DNA of 64,000 bases from contig JACSYO010001932.1 of NCBI GenBank assembly GCA_016806645.1, positions 680,501-744,500 of the forward strand, given 5' to 3'. The notes beneath the pieces were generated by a model. That model had not been told where the DNA came from. It saw only the letters and a list, made by a program, of their open reading frames with translations, and ran no database searches. Source of the DNA: Ophiodon elongatus (taxonomy: Eukaryota > Chordata > Actinopteri > Perciformes > Hexagrammidae). This document shows positions 59,010 to 64,000 of the stretch, in pieces. Both the position numbers and the translations under genes were made by a program. Each line of letters begins with the position of its first letter. Positions within the stretch are counted from its first letter, which is position 1.

Positions 59010-61812
59010 ATGGCTTTTCAGTGTCAACGAGACTGCTATATGAAAGAGGTATGAAGCAGTTTCAAGACAATTTATCAGCGCTGCACGTTTTAATAGCGTG
59101 CGAAAACCCTACATGTACCATTGCTTCTCTGCTGCGATGATTAGCATTTCTGCTAACTACAGTGGGAGTACAGTCTATGTGAGCACGAGCGAGTTACCCA
59201 CTAACTCACGTTACTATCACATTTATTTTAGGGCATTGCACGTTTGGTATTTGTTGAGTTGCATAATGTTGTAACGTAAAAACGTCATGTGTATTTATGT
59301 TGTCAACCTAAACCCATTGTCAAAATATGTCAGGATTTTGTAATTTAAAGTAATTTTGTGTAATACTTTCCACAGTATCTTGGGGTTAAATGGACGCATT
59401 TGCTTTTACCGTTTTTTTGTTTGTTATATCAGACTGAAATCTGATCACTGGCAGACTCCCTCCCCCTGCACGGTTGTTTACATGTCCTCGTTGTTTTCCT
59501 TTTAGTTTGTTACCTCTGTAGTATCCTGCTGCCCAGCTGAGCTCAAACATGAAGTCAGTGGAAAGAAAGAAACTCTCAAGGGCTTCAATGTAAAACTCCA
59601 AGACACTATCTTGTTTCCTGAAGGAGGCGGCCAAGTAAGTTCTACATCAAGCAAGTGATCACTGCATGTGTAAATACATCTTCCTGGGACTCAGTTGGGA
59701 GTTGTTTGTGTCAGAAGTAATATAAAGTAATCAAAAAGCCACACTACATTTTATTGTTGTCGTCCTTCAGCCAGATGACCACGGGCTGATTGGAGATGTC
59801 TCAGTCTTGAGGGTGACGAGGCAGGGAGCTGACGCCATACACTTTGTGGGCTCACCTCTGGAGGTGGGTCAGGAGGTGCAGGTCAAGGTGGACTGGGAGA
59901 GGAGGTTTGACCACATGCAGCAACACTCGGGTGAGTCAACACCAAAGGTCAGGGACTGTTGTATCTCACATTTATATAACACACTTGCTCTAAGCTGAAA
60001 TTGTTTTCTTCCTGTTTCTTAGGTCAACATTTGATCACAGCTTTGGCAGATACACTTTTTGGATACAAGACCACATCCTGGTACATTACCACTGCACCAT
60101 TTCCCCGTAACCATAAAAACTTGTGGATTTACCGCTCTTCTCTGTTTTTCTTTTGTTTCTCAGGGAACTGGGGCGTCAGAGAGGCACCATTGAACTGGAC
60201 ACTCCCTCTGTGAAGCCTGCCCAGCTCCAGGCTCTGGAGGAAGCCATAAACGAAAAGATCAGAGTCCATATACCTGTCACCGTTCAGCTCCTCTCTATAG
60301 ATGATCCTGCTGTGGAAAAGGTGCATTTACCGATATTACTGGTGCTAAAGTACGGTCTTCTTACTGTGCGAGCCATTCAGGTTTTAGATATTGTTTCAAC
60401 ACACAACTTCTTTTGAATGTACTACATCTATTAAAAAAATATTTTACTTCAGTTTATCACATGAGTTGTGTGTGTGTGTATATGTATATATATACACCAG
60501 GTGAGGAGTCGAGGGCTGCCAGACGATCATGCAGGGCCGATACGGATCATTGATATCGAGGGCGTTGATGCCAACATGTGCTGTGGAACCCATGTGTCCA
60601 ACCTCAGTCACTTACAGGTATAACTTCATAAACGCATGCAGACACACAAGCACTTAGATTGACTTGCACATATATTATATACAATTCAAACATGTAATCA
60701 TGTCATATTTGTAACATTTCTCTATCTGAATTATAGGTAATAAAGCTACTGGGAACTGAGAAAGGAAAGAAAAACAAAACCAACCTGATCTTCCTGGTAG
60801 GAAACAGGGTTTTGAAGTATGCTGAGAAAAGCTACAGCACAGAGCGATCACTGGTGTCTCTCCTGAAGTAAGTCTGAATCATCAAAACTTCACCAATGTG
60901 AGTTTAACTCATTCTTGGAGTTTTAAGTGAAAAAAAAAAAACCCGCCAACTTTGTTTAACAGAACTGGACCCGATGACCACGTTGAGGCTGTTGACAAGT
61001 TGCAGAAGTCTGTTAAACTACTACAAAAAGTAAGAAGATTTCATCAGTGATTTCTTCTCTAGATGTGATTAGAATCTTTCCATTTGGATGAGCACTGTGT
61101 CACATATGTGTTTGCCGTTGCATAACACACTGCACATCAACTCCCTAACTATCATAAAAATGTCTTGGGCAGACTAACCTGAGCCTGCTACGAGACATGG
61201 CTGTTCTCATCACTCAGAACTTTAAGAACGACCCGCAGAGAGGCAACTTCTTCAGCTTGCACAAGTAAGAGACTCTTCATGTTGAGGGGGCTTGTTTGTG
61301 AGTACAGCATTGTTTAAAAGTACATCAATATAAGTATTTCAGAAAAAAAGTCTTTCTTTCTGCCTGCAGGAAAGAGGGAGACAATGAGTTCATGAATATC
61401 ATTGCCAATGAAATAAACACTGAGGTAAGTTTATGACCTGACTGCTTACTGCTTGGTATTAGCTGTTAAATGTTTTTGTTAAGCCTCATTTTGTCTGCTC
61501 TTAGGAAACTTTGGTTTTCCTGACTGTTGGAGAGGAGAAGGGACCCGTTTTGTTTCTAATGGCTGGACCCAGTGGACGGGTGGCTGAGATGGGACCGCGG
61601 TAAGAGACACCACCACATTTATTTTGCCTCTGCTTTAATTTAGGTTGGCACTATATGATTTATCTGTGCTCCCCAGGGTGTTGGAGATGCTCCAAGGGAA
61701 GGGGGCAGGAAAGAACGGACGCTTCCAAGGAAAAGCCAACAGCCTGGCTCGGAGAGGGGAGGTGGAGGCTTTCCTGCAGCAGCACTGCAAACAGCACTCA
61801 GAGGAAGAATAA
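59010..61812 (+). CDS. aarsd1: Alanyl-tRNA editing protein AARSD1 (AlaX-type)
   Basis: Free-standing editing protein related to the editing domain of alanyl-tRNA synthetase; it hydrolyses mischarged Ser-tRNA(Ala) in the cytosol. Exons: 59010-59048, 59506-59634, 59771-59930, 60023-60080, 60164-60320, 60501-60617, 60737-60867, 60963-61029, 61173-61264, 61370-61424, 61505-61599 and 61677-61812. The frame closes at 411 aa, against 412 in human. It opens with MAFQCQRDCYMKE. The zinc and active-site motifs are HMQQH (H104, H108) and CCGTH (C208, H212). Other landmarks are FPEGGGQPDDHG, QHSGQHLI, TTSWELGRQRGTIELDTPS and LPDDHAGPI, and GKGAGKNGRFQGKA near the C-terminus. All key residues are present, so the protein should be active. 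The gene lies 0.95 kb after ptges3l on the same strand. Confidence 0.96.
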
Positions 61813-61833
61813 ACCCAGCAATGTTTTATTACA

Positions 61834-61839
61834 AATAAA
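61834..61839 (+). terminator. aarsd1: aarsd1 polyadenylation signal (proximal)
   Basis: AATAAA lies 21 bases after the stop codon. Further signals at 62082-62087 and 62352-62357 would give longer 3' UTRs; the last of these comes within 30 bases of the poly(A) signals of the opposing ferlin gene. Confidence 0.55.
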
Positions 61840-62383
61840 TATCTTAGAAACAATACATTTAAAAAGGCAACGGGGAAAGCTTACCTGGTTGTCTTGGCTA
61901 TTCTTATTTTGTTGTAAAGACTAAATGTGTCAAAAGTACTTGATTTCTTTGATAATGTATATAACTGGGACTTATGTACAACATGTGCAGTTTATTCATT
62001 TAAAACTCATCTGTTAAACCTTATTTTCTGTCATTTCCATTTAAGTCCTTTTTTGTATGTATATTTATTGTTTTGGGCTGTAATAAATGCCCACCTCAAT
62101 GTTCAATTTAGACAGACAATTAAAACCTTTTTTAAAGTGCTGCTGCTCATTGTTCACAGCTACTTAGACAATGGACGCCAACACCAGTTGAATAATGTTG
62201 TCATTTTTAATTTAAAAGACTTGTGAAAATGTAATATACAAAAGACAGACACAGTAAACATGACTGTTGGTAGCGGAAGTCTTAATTTGTTTTCGCCACG
62301 ATTACTTTGAGTGACTAGAAACCCTTGTACATTGTAATGAAACAGTCCTGTAATAAATACTTCCTCGATGAAACTTTTTTATA
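61840..62383. other. 3' flank of aarsd1, no gene seen
   Basis: AT-rich; it carries two distal AATAAA signals for aarsd1. The 99-codon frame at 61927-62226 has no recognisable similarity. Confidence 0.5.
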
Positions 62384-62397
62384 TTTATTTATTTATT
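62384..62397 (-). terminator. Ferlin gene polyadenylation signals
   Basis: Three overlapping AATAAA signals on the minus strand, formed by TTTATTTATTTATT on the plus strand, lie about 420 bases beyond the ferlin stop codon. Confidence 0.5.
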
Positions 62398-62817
62398 GCT
62401 GACCTCATACATGCAAAATTGTAGAACATTTTTTCATTAATGTGCAATCATATACAACATAACCACTGAATTCAGCCTTAAAAAAAACCCCAGGAGCTGA
62501 ATTTCTTGCACTCCCTCTCACCATCAAATAAACAGTTGATTACAGGGGGTTCTAGTTCCGTGTGTGCATGAGTGATTATTAAAAGCAGTTTGGAAACGTC
62601 ACAAATGTATTGCTCAAGAGTGTCACAGTTCAGCGGTGTATAGTAAGTGCTCATGGTAAACTATGATAATAGTGCAATTTCGCAAGCACCCCTTCCCATT
62701 TAGACCCTTATAAAATACTATAGGCAGTAAAAAACAGATATTGAGATTGTTTGGCAGTAGTTGTGGCCAGTTAGTGTGATCATTTTGAATCGTCCTTTCC
62801 AGTTCCACTGCTCCGGG

Positions 62818-64000
62818 TTATTGTAGTGGTCTCACAATCTTCATTGAGATATAGTTCTGGAAAAGGCCAAAGAGAACAATGTAATTACTGATTCTCATAA
62901 AGCACACATCCTCACCTTCCACATAACTATGAACATTTGTGTGTATTTGAGAAACCACTGCATGTACTTATGCGTTATACCAGCTGGACCAAATGAAGCC
63001 AGAATATCATCTCTGGTCTGTCCTTACCGGTAAAGAGTACAACAGGATGGCGAGGAAGAGCACCACTATGGTGAGGATGATGAGTCCGATGAAGAGGCAT
63101 CTGAACCTTCTCCACACAATGAACTTCATGGTCTTGCATGGGTTGGTGAACCAAAAGAAGGATGTTTCTGGACGTCTGAGGGTTGTGGAAAATGAAAGAC
63201 CGGGTGCATTTGTTTATTTTACCTGCAAAACTACATTTTCCTCATTTTAACAAGCAGGTCAGAAACAAGATTGGGATACATTTTTAATATGCTCAATCTA
63301 TAGAATGTTAAATACGGGTTTCACAGGCTGGGTTCTTACTTGGGAGGGTCCAGTTTTGGGTTCATGTTGGGTTCGTCCCTGCCCTTTCCTGCAGGTCTCT
63401 CATCTGCTTGTTCGTCACCGACAATCTCCAGTGTCATCTCCACCTTTCCCTGCAAGCGAGAGACGAGCCAACATGGTGCGCAACATACTGTATAACAACG
63501 TCATGACAATAAGGATCTGACACTTTCAGAATATTCAAATGAAGCATAATCTAGGAATTTGTAGGAGTAATGAATATGAAATTTGTTGCTAAAACTGAAG
63601 CAGGGTAATATCCTTATTTCAGAAAAGATAATAGCAGTTTTCCTATCCTGTTCTCATTATGTGGAAACCCAGCTGACCAATAAGAGCAAAGCTGGGACGC
63701 AGGAGCAGGAATGATGTCATTACTTTACCTAAAACAGTTTTCAGTCAACAATGTTCTTTACTTCATTCCTTAATTCTTGCAAAGTACTGCTGTGTTTTAA
63801 CTCTGAGTTTGCTTCCCATCGCTGTTCATTAATTTGCTCAATAGCTTGATGAACAAGTCAATTTACCCCAGCCCCCCCCCCCCTCCCCAGCCCCCTCCAA
63901 AAAAAGCATCCATCCATCTTTGGGTGTACTTTCTATTCATACTTACGCCTAGGACCTTCTGTCCATCCTGTTCAATGGAACACGGCCACCAGCCTCTGAC
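62818..64000 (-). CDS. Ferlin C-terminus, myoferlin-like (partial, last four exons)
   Basis: Ferlins are large multi-C2-domain proteins anchored by a C-terminal membrane helix; they act in Ca2+-dependent membrane fusion and repair. Exons in minus order: 64000-63947 (cut by the window edge), 63449-63340, 63175-63028 and 62856-62818, joined in frame to give the last 116 residues. Visible are VRGWWPCSIEQDGQKVLG, GKVEMTLEIVGDEQADERPA, the family-specific GKGRDEPNMNPKLDPPKRPE, then TSFFWFTNPCKTMKFIVWRR. A single transmembrane helix (about LFIGLIILTIVVLFLAILLY) is followed by the short luminal tail SLPNYISMKIVRPLQ. The NYxSMKIV tail is closest in memory to myoferlin, so myof or the fish myoferlin-like gene is likelier than dysferlin. 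All upstream C2 domains lie outside the window. Confidence 0.85.

Overview
The window is vertebrate nuclear DNA, most likely from a spiny-rayed (percomorph) teleost fish. Coding sequence is split into short exons with GT..AG borders and introns often near 100 bases. Long CA/GT microsatellites are frequent. Several interspersed repeats have the texture of repeats common in fish genomes, including two tRNA-derived SINEs and a LINE 3' remnant. No bacterial operon, rRNA, tRNA gene or CRISPR array was seen. All identifications come from reading and from memory of the families; no search was run.

Layout. Roughly the first 47.3 kb contains no gene that I can support. It holds microsatellites, G- or C-rich tracts, repeat copies, a mosaic of duplicated blocks with LINE remains (41.5-45.9 kb), and stretches of unique sequence that could be conserved regulatory elements. 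The genes are packed into the last 17 kb: tac4 (tachykinin precursor, + strand, 47.5-48.7 kb), kat7 (MYST histone acetyltransferase HBO1, - strand, 55.3 down to 49.3 kb), ptges3l (p23-like co-chaperone, + strand, 56.5-58.1 kb), aarsd1 (AlaX-type alanyl-tRNA editing protein, + strand, 59.0-61.8 kb), and the last four exons of a ferlin gene, probably myoferlin-like (- strand, 64.0 down to 62.8 kb, running off the window edge). I rebuilt the exons of each gene from splice sites and reading frame. The frames close for tac4 (133 aa), kat7 (553 aa), ptges3l (158 aa) and aarsd1 (411 aa).

Relations. tac4 and kat7 are convergent, as they are in human 17q21.33. kat7 and ptges3l are divergent, with start codons 1.2 kb apart. 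ptges3l and aarsd1 run in tandem with under 1 kb between them, as in the human PTGES3L-AARSD1 read-through locus. aarsd1 and the ferlin gene are convergent, with overlapping poly(A) signals. The genes are functionally unrelated (neuropeptide, chromatin, chaperone, translation quality control, membrane repair); they are linked by conserved synteny, not by a shared pathway. In human, DLX4 and DLX3 lie beyond TAC4, so the gene-poor 47 kb may be the fish counterpart of the TAC4-DLX4 interval. That is inference.
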